This document shows positions 23,646-35,040 of a DNA stretch of 64,000 bases, one piece after another. The DNA comes from Sciurus carolinensis (taxonomy: Eukaryota > Chordata > Mammalia > Rodentia > Sciuridae). Under the pieces are notes generated by a model that saw only the letters and a list, made by a program, of their open reading frames with translations, was not told where the DNA came from and ran no database searches. Position 1 is the stretch's first letter; each line of letters begins with the position of its first letter. The DNA lies in NCBI RefSeq assembly GCF_902686445.1, contig NC_062224.1:47429156-47493155 (forward strand), written 5' to 3'. Position numbers and translations under genes: made by a program.

Positions 23646-24685
23646 AGGAAGGAATGTCGGCTCATCTCTATTGAATCAGTGAAACAGCCTCTCTGGTGCA
23701 CAGCTGAATTCCTAGATCAGCATGTGACCTTGAATGAGCTTGTTGGGTGGCTGACTGTTGTGACCCTGATACTATGTTACTGAAGTGTTAGCAGGTCATA
23801 AAGAAGTATGAGGGCCCTTCATACAGACAGACACAGGAGCACTTGCTCTACCAGCAGTAGTCTCATTCGCTATAGCAGCGTTTGGTGTTCAGAGATTTGG
23901 TATCCTGGCTGATCCAACCTTGCTGGTATGGCACAGATTGATAGCACTCACCAACATCCTCTGGAATCCAGGTGGGGCCACATGCCTTGTTGTCACCTAT
24001 GGAGAGTAAGCAGGACCAACAGGAACCACCTTTGGATAGAGGCATATTAAAAGCAAGTGGGTCTTCCCCACTACCTGCCTTTCCCTGTCTGTAACTTAAT
24101 GCTGAGGAAGATAAGGCCCTGGAATAGGAGGATCCATACAAGCAGGATGAATCGCCATGTGGAGCAGGACCTCACTGAATTGCCCCTGGACTGTGTCTGG
24201 AGCAAGCAGTAAGCATTCCCTATGCCAGACTGTCAAGAATCGAGGGTTCTTCATGACAGCAAGTGGCTTATCCTGACCAGTCAAGATTAGAAGTGGCAGA
24301 GTTGTCACTTGAACCTAGGTCTCTCTCACCCTATATCTGGGTTTGGCTGAAGAGTCTATAAGAGGTCACACCAGTTAAAAACATAAATGCAGAAACTCAG
24401 TCAACTGAAACATTGGTATCACCTTCTCCAAATAGTTACTCCCTCTTCCTGTCTGGGTTTGAACCTGTTGTCCTTGCTCCTATTGCTCCTTATACTATAC
24501 TTATTTTGTGTAGCACCTGCCACATAAGCATTAAATGTATGTTTTGTTTGTCTCAACCTCCAGAGGCAATGTAAGTCCAGCAAACAGTAGTTGCTCATTT
24601 AGTGTTGATTTATTCAAATGAAACTAAAAGGACGCTTCCTCTTGAATTTTCTGCCTACTGGGCTGAAACAAACAAAACAAACAAG

Positions 24686-24687
<2 letters not shown>
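23646..24687. other. Unique DNA, nothing certain
   Basis: A GTTGTCACTTGAACCTAGGT segment near 24300-24320 could be a short antisense MIR 5' piece. Nothing else is recognised; the open frames of 70-92 codons at 23863-24308 (-) overlap in different phases and look accidental. Confidence 0.4.

Positions 24688-24734
<47 letters not shown>
24688..24734. repeat. (AC)n-(AT)n compound microsatellite
   Basis: About seventeen AC units (24688-24721) pass directly into six AT units (24723-24734), preceded by an AACAAAC-rich run. Confidence 0.95.
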
Positions 24735-25901
24735 TTAAAGCCACCCAAAATGAGACAGAACAAAAAGTAGGACCGAAAAAGGAAATGGAAAGAAAACACT
24801 TTTGTGTCCATATCTACAGTGTTGCAAGTGTCACTAAAATACATTGGTCTATGAATGGAGCTCAGGGAAATGCAGTTCAGTGTTTCTTCAAGGACTCAGT
24901 GTATGGCTTAGCTTGATGTTCCCAAACCCAGTTCTGTCCAGCTATGGAGTCTTGGGTCTCCTGATGTGGACAATGTTCCCTGAGTTTGAACCCATCAAAA
25001 ATAAATAATTTGAATATGCACAAAGGTGAAAGGAAGCTGTCAAGATGAAAGGAAGAGGAAGTGGATTCCCTCTGGCATGATCTGACAACAGGTCAAGAGG
25101 GCCTGGTCCTGGAGTCAGTGTGTCCTTGATCCCAACAGTTGGCCTTGAAGAAAGGCCCGACATGCACACTTGTGCCTCTGGTGAGTCCCCTCCCTTTTCC
25201 CTGGCATCAAGAACTATTTAATGCTGTCCACATCTTGCCTCCCTCTCTATCTGATGAAACCTTTTATTCACTTTCCATCTTCATCTACAACTCTTCGGGG
25301 CCATGGATAGTGACATGGGTCCTGGGTCTATTTCTGACATCAGTGTAATTTGTGTGATGGGTCCCCGGTTGTCTATAGAGCATTGCAAACCTTCTCAGAA
25401 CATTGCTGGGTTGGATAATGGAGAGAAGTCATCTTTCCTGTTGGACACAATGACAAGGCAGCGCAGGCCCTGTAGATGCCATGGAGCAGAGAATGTAGGC
25501 TTTGACTCTCAACTGAGAAAAGAATATCTAAACAATTTAGAACTGATTCTCAGTTGCCTTGTGCTGTTTCATCAGTGATTTCAGAGAGGAGACAATGGTT
25601 TGGGCTCTATATTTACTTTTTTTCTTCTCAGATCCTTTCCATTCTGCACACTTCTCTGATGAGCAAAGCCAGCTACCTTGTTCTGAAGACTAACAAGTAC
25701 TTTGGGTACAGTGCAGAGGGACAGACCATGGTGGTGTTTCCCTGGAACTACTCTCCCCTTGCATCTGCCAGGTGGAGATAGTGAGATTTTCAGTCCTCAG
25801 TTCTATGAATTTGTAAGAGATGAAAACTATTTCCAAGAAGATTGCTTACATGGCAGATATTCTACCTTCTCTAGGACCTGGATCTTTGCACAAATCCCCT
25901 C

Positions 25902-25903
<2 letters not shown>
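24735..25903. other. Unique DNA, no gene seen
   Basis: No repeat family recognised. Open frames up to 91 codons (25303-25578 +) lack recognisable domains and splice context. Confidence 0.4.

Positions 25904-25935
<32 letters not shown>
25904..25935. repeat. (CA)n microsatellite
   Basis: Sixteen uninterrupted CA units. Confidence 0.95.
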
Positions 25936-25937
<2 letters not shown>

Positions 25938-28028
25938 AGCAGCAGCATCTAGATGAGGAATGTGTCATATCCAGTGATACCAATAATATTTGATATTCAT
26001 CAGTGTGAGGAACGTGACTTCTTAAAATGCCTACATAATTTGGTCACTAATCTTCTGAGTTTCTCTTTCTCCTCCACTTTCTTTTATTGATGGAATTGTT
26101 CCTACTTGCATGCCGAACCATTAGGAAAAAACCATGAAGCCATCTGAACAGTCTATAAAGTTCTTCATAAGCATTTGCTATTAATGGTTGCATTCTATAT
26201 GAAGTGAAAAAATAAAATTCTGGATCACTAGTCCTAGAAAAATGAATGGTTGGCTACATTTAATTTTGAAGCACTTACTGATAGTCATGTTTATTATAGA
26301 GGGGCACTTCATGGGAAAACTTAGTAAGGTGGTAAAAATATTCTAGTATCTTCCTATTTTCTCTTCATTGTCTGCTCAGGCTTTTCTTCTCCTTTCTTCC
26401 CACTTGCAACATGCCTTTCTCTTCTCCCAAGGCTTTCTGGACAACCCTTCTCTAGCAAAGCACTACACCCTGGAGTCCTATGTTCCCAAGCATCTTCTAA
26501 TTCCAACAGTATTCCATCACATAGCTAACTTTAGCTAGTTCTTATAGTCAACTGGAATAAACTTATACTCAATGTTTGCATCATTAAAACTGTTGACTCT
26601 TCCAGCATGGGGCTGGGATTACGGTTTGTTGAAACTTGTATGGTGAAACCACTATTCAGTTTGGCATCAAATCTCATCATGTATTCACCCAGGAATATAC
26701 TGATGGAGTGCCCTAGTCTGTATCAGACACTTTTGTAAAACTGGAGATATGATAATGTGGAAGACAGAGCTTTCTGGAGTTTACATTCTGTGGATTACAC
26801 CAACAATAAACAACCAAACAAACAAATACATAAATAAAGCTTCAGCTGTCTTTTAGGATCTTACATGCTGTTTTCTTTTCAGCAGCTGTGGGCTAGAAGA
26901 GTTTGTCCTGAGTTGCATATTCATGTGAGAGTATTTCAATGTTGAGGGTTGAGAGCTCAAGGAGATGGCCAGGCAAAGGGAGAGAAAGAGATGTTTCCAG
27001 AGGCATCATAAACAGGTTGCCTTCTGATTTCCTTTGACCTTGCCCTTGCCTGCCATGGTTCTGAACCAAGTTCCAAGCATACTCGATTCCACACTTGCCA
27101 GTTGAACTGCAGTCTATCAAATATTTACACTAGCATTTCAAATATATACATTATTTACATTAGATTCTATAAAATATTTACATGCCATGCTAAATATACA
27201 CCATATTTATATTGCACTGTGTTTTTCCTGCTACAAGTCAGGAAGAATATTTGGAATATTCACCAAATCAGGAAGAAGGATTGATGTCAAGAGGGGGTCA
27301 AGGGTAGACACATCAGGAGACAGAAGCAATAGCTACCTGCAATCCAGGGAGGGTCTCCCGTCCCCACCAACCCAGGAGAAGGAGAATGTTCAAGACATAT
27401 CCAAGGGAAAATAATTGTGCAAATTGTTGATGGCCTCCATATTTTCCCCCTTCATTTAGTTTCTAGTTCAAAATAAGCACAGATATCAAGGTCATCCTGA
27501 GGTCAGACTGGTAGAAGCTCTGAAGGTGAAGATATCAGCCCCATGGGTTAATTTGGGCAAACAGCAGAACAGGGAGCTCAGGTACACCTGGTAGTGTGCA
27601 TTCATGCTCCAGAGAATGTGGTAGAAAATCTTGGCAGCACTGTCCTGGTGGCCAGCTCTCCCTCTGTGCTGCTCACCCTTAGAAGGGGCCACCGCACCCA
27701 GAATCTTTCTCACACCACAGGCAAAGTCTAATCATGGTGGATAGAAGCCAATTCCTCTAAGTCTGTGTTCTTTTTGAATCCCATCATAACCTTTGATCTT
27801 GAACTTTCTGATCTCCATAACTATGAGCAACAAAATGATGCTATTTATAAACTGCCAGTCTAAGGTACTGAGTTAAAGCAGGGCAAAAAGGATAAAACAG
27901 TAGAGTCGTCTTTTCTGTTACGAGTCTGAAAGTTTCTTTATGGAATCTAAGAACTCTGTTTTAGTCTTATTATTTCATGGAAAGATTGTCCTAGAAAGTA
28001 AAGTAGCCACCTGTTCTTACAATGATCT
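25936..28028. other. Mostly unique DNA; weak L2 antisense piece
   Basis: 26690-26830 (GTATCAGACACTTTTGTAAA, TCTGGAGTTTACATTCTG) is consistent with an antisense L2-type tail but is weak. 27115-27205 is unusually AT-rich with repeated ATATTTACA words. No gene seen. Confidence 0.4.
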
Positions 28029-28363
28029 CTAGTCTCAGACTATTCAGGCTGCTAGAACAAAATATAAACTGGGTGGATGATGAGCAACAGGAATTAATTG
28101 CTTGCAGTTCTTGAGGTTGAGAAGTGCAAGACCAAGGAGCTGAACAAATTGAATACCTGGTGAGGTTACATTCTGGTTCATAGGTAGCCCCTTCTCATGG
28201 AAGGGGCCAGCTGGCTCTTTTTGGAGCCTCTGTTAGAAGGGCACTAATCCCATTCACAAGGGCTCGGCCCTCATGATCCAATCGCCTATCAAATTCCCCA
28301 CTTTGGGGATTAGGAATTCAACATATGAATTTTGGAGAGACCCAAAATTTCAGATCATAGTGC
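28029..28363 (-). repeat. MaLR LTR, antisense
   Basis: On the + strand it reads GGCTGCTAGAACAAAATATA, AACTGGGTGGATGATGAGC, GGGCACTAATCCCATTCACA, ATTAGGAATTCAACATATGA and GACCCAAAATTTCAGATCAT. That is the complement of a MaLR (MST/MLT1-type) LTR, whose own start TGCTATGGTTTGAATGTG-like would lie near 28363. Solo LTR, no internal region. Confidence 0.75.
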
Positions 28364-29239
28364 CAAAACTTTGCAGTTATTCTACATTTAAAACAAAAGT
28401 ACAAAAGTCTGGACAGTTAGAGGCTCTTGCTTTCTCCCAGACTTCAGGTCATGCTTAGACCCCTTGTTCATGGTAGCACTACAAAGTTGTGCTTGCCTAA
28501 CCAGGTCAGCCAGAGCGTGGACCCAGAGAGGCCCATGATGCCTGCCCGACTCTCCTTTCCACAATTATTAGCCAGCTCACCAGCTCTTCTGGTCCTGAAC
28601 CTCCCCCTAGGTTACCCAATACGAGGTGCAATGTTGAGGTGACACTGCATCTCTCTGAGGACTGCACTTTTTATAGAAAACTCCCAAAGACAAAAACACT
28701 GAAGATTAAAGCAAGGTCCAAGAGAATAAATGACTGAATGTCAGAGATGATGACAAATGACAGGAGGACATATCTGAGGGCAGAAGGTCACAGTCTTCTC
28801 TGGAAATGGGGTACCCAATCAGGCAAATGCCTTCTTTAATGTGTCAAGTGGAAAGCAGAACTTGATTCTCCCCATCCTGGGACCCTGGGACCCTGGGTCT
28901 CTGCCCAGATCTTCAGATTTGCTGAAGAATGGCACAATTTAACCAGGACCCGGGACTTGTCTGCCTTCAGCTTGAGGGTAGGAGGGGATGGTGTTTGAGG
29001 CTCTTAGGTTGACAGTAGGATTGGAGGGAGGGAAGAATGAAGCAGATGCTGTCAAAAGAGTTTATTGACTTGATTCATTAAGTTCAGCAACTGCCACAAA
29101 GCAAACAGCCTCCTGGAGAGCCACTAGCCAGACAGCATGCACTAGCCAGAGAGCAAGGGGACCTGATGGAGAGCAAGATAAGATTTGCTTTTAAGGTATC
29201 ATGCTCACCTTAACTGGGATTCCTTCTCAAAGCAGGTAG

Positions 29240-29240
<1 letters not shown>
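28364..29240. other. Unique DNA, nothing recognised
   Basis: A short triplication CCTGGGACCCTGGGACCCTG lies near 28876-28896. No gene or interspersed repeat recognised. Confidence 0.45.

Positions 29241-29331
<91 letters not shown>
29241..29331. repeat. (GT)n-(GA)n compound microsatellite, 91 bp
   Basis: About nineteen GT units (29241-29278) abut about twenty-six GA units (29279-29331). A 151-codon + frame (29185-29640) runs through it only because GTGTGT and GAGAGA contain no stops; its encoded VCVC and ERER runs show it is not a gene. Confidence 0.97.
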
Positions 29332-29333
<2 letters not shown>

Positions 29334-31434
29334 CAACAGGGACCCAACAATACCAGCAACACTGGTGTATAATGCCATGGTTGTTATGCATTCCTCTTCT
29401 CCCAAAGTAATGCCACCAAGACCTCAGCTGGGGACTGTGATTAAACAGAGCTTTTCTGTGTCCGTCTCATTGGTACTTGGCAACTTAATTCCGAAGATAA
29501 GGGTCAGAAGCACAAAGCTTCTGGAAACTGCCCAGACCTCGTCCCTCCCCAGTCCCCAGCCAGGAGTGACTGGGCTGCAGTGTTCCCACCCAGAAGTAAA
29601 AGGGTTTCAAGATCCACTCAGGGGAAACCAACTCAGTTAACAGCTCTTAAGACAATTCATCTTTTCACTTTTTAAAGTCTTTCTGTTTTCTTTATTAAGC
29701 TAAATAGGAATGTGTAAGATAATGTGTTGTTTAAAGAATGGTTATAAGCAATTTCTGTGTAACCATCACCCATATCATGAAGGAGAAAGAAATGTGCCCA
29801 GCTTCTAGGAAAGCTCCTGCTGCCGCAGCTACCTGTCTCCTCCCACCTCATAGCTCCGCCCACCAGGAGGCCCAGCCCAGCCCACCTCAGGGCTCCACCC
29901 ACCACGAACTCCCTGTCTCCTCCTGTCTCACAGCTTACAGCTTCCCCCACCCAGATAAGGTGGCAATTTTCATCTTGCGTGACAGGATTATTTAAGAAGC
30001 ATTTCCAGTGTGTTGTTCATATTCTAGTGAAGTGATACTTGAAATGATTTTGGGGGTGATAGGGTGAACATTTTAAATTTGAATGATATATTCATATTAA
30101 CGTACATAAGGGGAAATAGTATCTCAGAACTGTGATTTTACAGATTATCCAGTAAAACCAGAGTTGTGGGGTTTTTTTTGTTTTGTTTTGTTTTGTTTTT
30201 TTAACTCTGGGTGATTTAAGGAAAACCATCATGCTCATAAATTTGTAGGGAATGCGTATACTCACCGAAATGTAGACTTGCCAAGTATAATATAAACCTA
30301 TTCCATCAGAGGTGAATGACAGTATCTATTAAATTTCATTTTGCTCCATTTTCAGGGATGTAAGAATACAGGGCTACTGGAAATTCTAGGAGGAAGTTTT
30401 CAAATTTTAACCTTTTTCCAAGGGGACATTCCCCAACATATTGTGCAGACTGTTGCAACTCATTGAAAATTTAGTCTGAAGCACAATTGTGCTGAGACTG
30501 GTTTTATGACCATAACCCTGACCACAAAGAACTGGGGCCTCTTATACCCAAACAGTAAGAAAGCTGCACAGTGTATTCCAGCAAGTACTGGTTTCTCTGG
30601 TATCTTGAAGTGATTCTCGGCTGAACATTATGTCTACTGTGACTTTAATAAGCATTCCACTTTTGTTATTTTATTAGTGGTGAGTTTTTTTTTTTTTTCA
30701 AGTGTCAAATTTTGTGACTATTAAAATAAAGTTCGATTGTAATTAAAAAAAAAATGGGAAAATTGTGAAGGGGCACATAATGGTTGCCAGTAGGAAGCCC
30801 AGTTTTAAGGTGTCTCCTAATAAGAGAACCACTATGTACAACTATCCTAGGTTCCTTTCCCAGCCCACAGGACTCAGATCCCCAGTAGGGGACTCAGGTA
30901 TCTGAATGATTGATGTGTAAGAATCTCAGGTGACTTGTGACCAGTAGAGATGAAGGTGTTTAGATCAGATCCAGTCCCCCCATTTCTAGAGCAGACCCTA
31001 ACGTCTCTCACTCTAAGACAGGAGTCCTCAGATCTGGATTTCAACCAATCTAGGACCAGAGTCCCCTGATTCCCAGTCCAGGGTCTTCCCCTTTGTGCCT
31101 GGTGAGGAAAGAGTTCTTGCAGAGACAAGGTGGACTGAATACAGAATCACAGGATCTGGAAACCACAGTAAAGAAAGGCTGAGAAAAGTCAGGACCAAGA
31201 GACGAATGGACCTGAACAAACATGGAGAGCATGCAACCAGGGGAAGAGAATGGGCAAGCTGGTCTCCCCTTGACCCTGGCAGTGGAAGAACTTTGCAGTG
31301 GTTGTGGAAGGCTCAGGCTCCTGGCCTGCTCATGTCTAGCTTAGCTGTGGTCCTTTCCAAAGCAGAGGACTAAAGTCTCAGAGAGACAAGCTCCTGCTTT
31401 CACAATAGGACCAGGTAGCAGACACAATTAATCT
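29332..31434. other. Unique DNA with a possible retrocopy 3' end
   Basis: A TTTTG-pentamer run lies at 30171-30199. Around 30724-30753 an AATAAA signal is followed about 13 bases later by a run of ten A, which could be the 3' end of a processed retrocopy or an old SINE-free poly(A) tract. I cannot identify a parent. No coding exon seen. Confidence 0.4.
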
Positions 31435-31570
31435 ATCAGCAATGTTTAATTAAATTTCTACTGTGTATAGTGCAGGGCTCTTGAGATGGAAGAGTAACAA
31501 GAACAGGGCACAGACCTTTTCTCAAAGGGCCCACTGTCTATCTGGATACAAAATAATAAATATAACACAC
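31435..31570 (-). repeat. Possible L2 3' region, antisense
   Basis: AATTTCTACTGTGTATAGTG, CAGGGCTCTTGAGATGGAAG and CAAAGGGCCCACTGTCTAT look like the complement of an L2 3' region (TTACTGTGTGCCAGGCACTG on this strand). Diverged. Confidence 0.4.
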
Positions 31571-32049
31571 CACTGTCAGTCTCTGACCCCCGTGCCCCCT
31601 TTCTCTGTGAGTAATTTGAATGCAAGATAAGTGTAGGTCAGGGTATCTAGGAAAGACTTCAAGGGGGCTGAGTGTGATTTTAATAAGAGAGGGGGTGGCT
31701 AAGGTTAGCCCTACAGGTAATCGAAGGTAGCCCAGCTACAGCAGGGCATTCTCAATGGATTGGGGGTCCTCAAAGAAGGGCAAGAAGGGGATTTTAAAAA
31801 CTCAGCTGGATTGTAAAACCTGTAGTCATAGACTCTTCTGCTATTGATCAGGTCTGCAACTGTGACAATGAACAGAACCATCTCTCATTATGAGAGTTCT
31901 TCATTTCTGTTGCTTCATAAACTGCATGTGAAACTGGGTTTGCAGGTTCAGTGATTTTCAAGTGACTCATGCATGACACTGATTTTTGGGAAGGCTATGG
32001 TGAATTTTTAATCCTGTACTAGGTCCTGGTTTCTGTCCTTGCCCTCCAG
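31571..32049. other. Unique DNA, nothing recognised
   Basis: No feature recognised. Confidence 0.4.
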
Positions 32050-32175
32050 CCCCTTTTGTTTGTTGAGATGAGGTCTTGCTATGTTTCCCAGGTTGATCTG
32101 AATCTCCTGGGCTCAAGTGGTTTTCCTGCCTCAGTATCTCAAGTTGCTGGCATGTGCCACCATGCCTGGTTCCTC
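32050..32175 (-). repeat. 7SL-derived monomer SINE (B1/FLAM-like)
   Basis: GAGATGAGGTCTTGCTATGT, TTCCCAGGTTGATCTGAATC, TCCTGGGCTCAAGTGG and TGGCATGTGCCACCATGCC are the complement of a 7SL-derived monomer, without the ID-like extension seen at 18.6, 19.8 and 37.0 kb. It is therefore an older or simpler proto-B1 type copy. Confidence 0.85.
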
Positions 32176-32207
32176 CTCACCTCTGAATACACATACATTC
32201 TTGCACA

Positions 32208-32231
32208 TGCACACACACACACACACACACA
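32208..32231. repeat. (CA)n microsatellite
   Basis: About twelve CA units just downstream of the B1-like monomer. Confidence 0.9.
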
Positions 32232-32879
32232 ACTAGTGAAGGAAATGTAGAGGGAAGTCCTGACAGATGAAAAAAGTGATTAAAGAAAAAAAAAAAAGCA
32301 GCTTAATGTGGACACTTGGGTACTCTGTGAGGGAGATCCTGTGCAATGCATGTGTGTAAATCTGTCTTTAATAGATGCCAGTCATTTCCCATATTCTCCA
32401 TAGGAAAAGTCATTCTTCTGCATAGATCTTGGCTCAGGGATGAATAACATGAGTACCATAGCTGTAGAGAGTAGGTCTCCATTCCCCTGGGGGATGGTTG
32501 TACCTGGAACCATTCTATGGCTTAGGAAAGGTAGCCCCTCCCAGGAAGCTGGGAGGAGGATATGATGATTTCAAAAGGACTGGTTTCAACAGAGTAATTA
32601 GGACAAAGAGAGTGTTTCAAGAGATGAAGTTCAAAACTAAAGAAGTAAGGTAAAGGAGACAGAATTGAGGAAGATATTTTGCTGTTCATTTGAACTGGGT
32701 TAGATTGGACTGGGTTACACATTCAGAGACAGTAGAAGATGCATAACTAAAAAAGAAAAGAAGATATTTGTGGGGCCAAAGCCTTGAAAAGAAGGAGGAA
32801 GTGAGATATAGACGTGGCAAGGAGGTAAAAGACATTGATGAGCCACTGGCAACTGTGCCATCATGACTAATAATGACAC
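32232..32879. other. Unique, purine-rich + strand
   Basis: A12 run near 32286-32297; from 32560 on the + strand is A/G-rich. No gene or repeat named. Confidence 0.4.
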
Positions 32880-33115
32880 ACTTCTATTTCACACTTACTA
32901 TTTGATGGCCATTCAACTAAATTCTTGGCATTCACTATTATTTCATTTAATCCCCAACAGTTTTTTGAAATAGATAATGTGATTCTCCCCATCTTTAGAT
33001 GAAGCGGGAACACAGAGAAGTTAAACAACTTGTTTTAAGTCACACCACTATAAACATGTAATCTGGATTCAAATTGATGGTGTCTGACTGCAGAGCCCCC
33101 AGTTAAGTCATGAAC
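32880..33115 (-). repeat. MIR SINE, near full length
   Basis: On the + strand: CTATTATTTCATTTAATCCC, CATCTTTAGATGAAGCGGGA, CACAGAGAAGTTAAACAACT, AAGTCACACCACTATAAACA, GGATTCAAATTGATGGTGTC and TGACTGCAGAGCCCCC. This is the complement of MIR read from 3' to 5' through its core. Confidence 0.75.
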
Positions 33116-34018
33116 CACGGATTAGATGTTTAAAACACAAAATGAATATCTGTAGCAACAAAGATGTAAGAGATTGAAGTTTTTCATAGGATTAAAGAAG
33201 GAAGAACATGAAGGTCAGGAAATGAGCAGACCAGAAGTGTGAGGGTGGGGATCAGTCAGGTAAAGAAAGACTAGAGTTTAAGGATTCAGTGGCAGACAGT
33301 TCAAGGTGACCAGATGTCCAGTGTGGCCATGGATAGTGTCAGTTGGCAGGGTGGGAAGATAGTGGTTGGAATAGGTTGAAGGTCCTAAGCCTAAAGAACT
33401 GGATAGTACCTGGTGCCTCCTCTGTTCTGCTTTGCCTTCTCCTCCAAGGTGTTAGGCTCTGCTAAGTAAATGTATGTAGAAGTTCCTGAAATAACTGAGG
33501 CACGTGGGAGACAGTGTATTACAGGTGCTAAAGAGTTTGATGAATATGAAAAAATGACCAGGCTGTCCCTAGTTAACTGCTGCCGAGTAGTGAAGAATGG
33601 GTTGTGGGTAGATGCAAGAGTATCAAAGGAATGGTGTCTTGTAAGTGCAGGTGTAAGAATGCTGATTTGGAGGCAGCTATGGAGGGCAAAAAGAAACCTA
33701 CTGACCTCAGGGTATCTTTCCTGCAGTGGATTGCTGGGTATATCCTTAGGAAAGAGCCAGGTTTGATAAAATACAAGAATAGGGATGGAAACCTTTAAAA
33801 TATTTGTTTAAGAAAAGGAAAAAAAATAATGATTCATTTCCTTTTGTCTCAAGTCACCATGCTCTGTGATGGGGGACATCAAGTTTACTGAGAGTGTACG
33901 CTCTCAGCTCTTGTAGATTTTTAGTCTAGCAAAGGCATTCAATAAGCCAAAACATGACCAAAGCAGCTATTTACGTTTTGTTGTGGTGAGTGGTATGAGA
34001 AAACCCCTAATGTGAAGT
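33116..34018. other. Purine-rich DNA, possible old repeat
   Basis: Phrases such as TAAGAGATTGAAG, GGTCAGGAAATGAGCAGACC and GGAGGCAGCTATGGAGGGC are typical of old A/G-rich interspersed repeats, but I cannot name the family. The 98-codon + frame at 33470-33766 has no recognised domain. Confidence 0.35.
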
Positions 34019-34059
34019 TTGTGTGTGTGTATACATATATATACATGTATTTACACACA

Positions 34060-34104
<45 letters not shown>
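34019..34104. repeat. (GT)n/(ACAT)/(AT)n complex microsatellite
   Basis: Six GT units, a stretch of ATACATATAT words, then about twenty-one uninterrupted AT units (34063-34104). The AT run is perfectly self-complementary and could extrude as a cruciform. Confidence 0.95.
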
Positions 34105-34108
<4 letters not shown>

Positions 34109-34926
34109 TCATCTGGCTCATCAGGTAATGGAAGTTTCCTAATAGCAATGACAATTGAGCATGGAGCCAATTATAGCAAGACTGCAAAAAGATTCCTGAA
34201 AAATTTATCAAACAACTTCTTAGTGAACTCTAACATGAATCAACTGAAGAATAATCTTCTTTATATTGTAACATTGTTGTTATAACCTCTCAGGAAAATC
34301 GTTGCTGCCATAGTCAGCTGAAAATGAAAAATTGCAATCAACCAAAAGGTGATAAGATCTCACACAACCACTTTGAATAATCTTTTCACTGGATTGATGG
34401 TTGTCTAAGCTGTTATAGGCCCAACTCGCACCATATCTGCAAGAGCCCTCTAACACCATGAACAAACAAGGTCTAAAAATGGGAAAGTATAGTTTATGAA
34501 TCGGGACAGGCCATGTGGCTGGCCTCCCGTGGGGATCGTATCACACTAATAAAGGTGCTCTTTCAATCTTCCCTGGGTTCTATGCCCTTCATTCCAGATT
34601 TGAGTGAAGAGTGTTTGTTTCTTCTGCTTGCAGTCATATTTTCTTATTGCTTTTCTGCTTCTAAGACTCCTTTTCTTATTAGTACAAAAAACATTTACTG
34701 TTTTCAAGTTATGATTGACAGTCTGAATTGCTAGATGGGGAGTGAGAAAAATGATCTCCATAAAGTCAGACCTGTATTATTGATTACCTTTAAAGATTAT
34801 TTTCAAAATAATTTCATCAGTTCATTTAGATTGGCATAATAAAGTTTCTGCCAATAAAAATGGCACTGGAAAATATGCTTGCCATAGAGGACCCCAGCCA
34901 GGATCTCATATCCATACCCCAAAACA
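34105..34926. other. Unique DNA, nothing recognised
   Basis: No exon or named repeat. Directly precedes the duplicated 114-bp block. Confidence 0.4.
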
Positions 34927-35040
34927 AACCCAAAAGGCAGAGAAACCTATTCCTAGATGGACATGTTACATAAACAGACATAGCCAATTTGAATCAAATT
35001 TTCCTTGTGGAGTTTCAATATCCATGGGCTGAGTTATGAG
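34927..35040 (+). repeat. 114-bp dispersed block, copy A
   Basis: Begins AACCCAAAAGGCAGAG and ends GGGCTGAGTTATGAG. It aligns without gaps to 39338-39451 with 11 mismatches in 114 (90% identity), and similarity stops abruptly at the right edge in both. Not a family I recognise: no poly(A) tail, no tRNA boxes and no terminal inverted repeats. Confidence 0.9.

Noticed and set aside
29185..29640. 151-codon + frame, among the longest in the window
   Set aside because: It is open because it crosses 91 bp of GT and GA repeats; its product is cysteine-valine and glutamate-arginine dipeptide runs.
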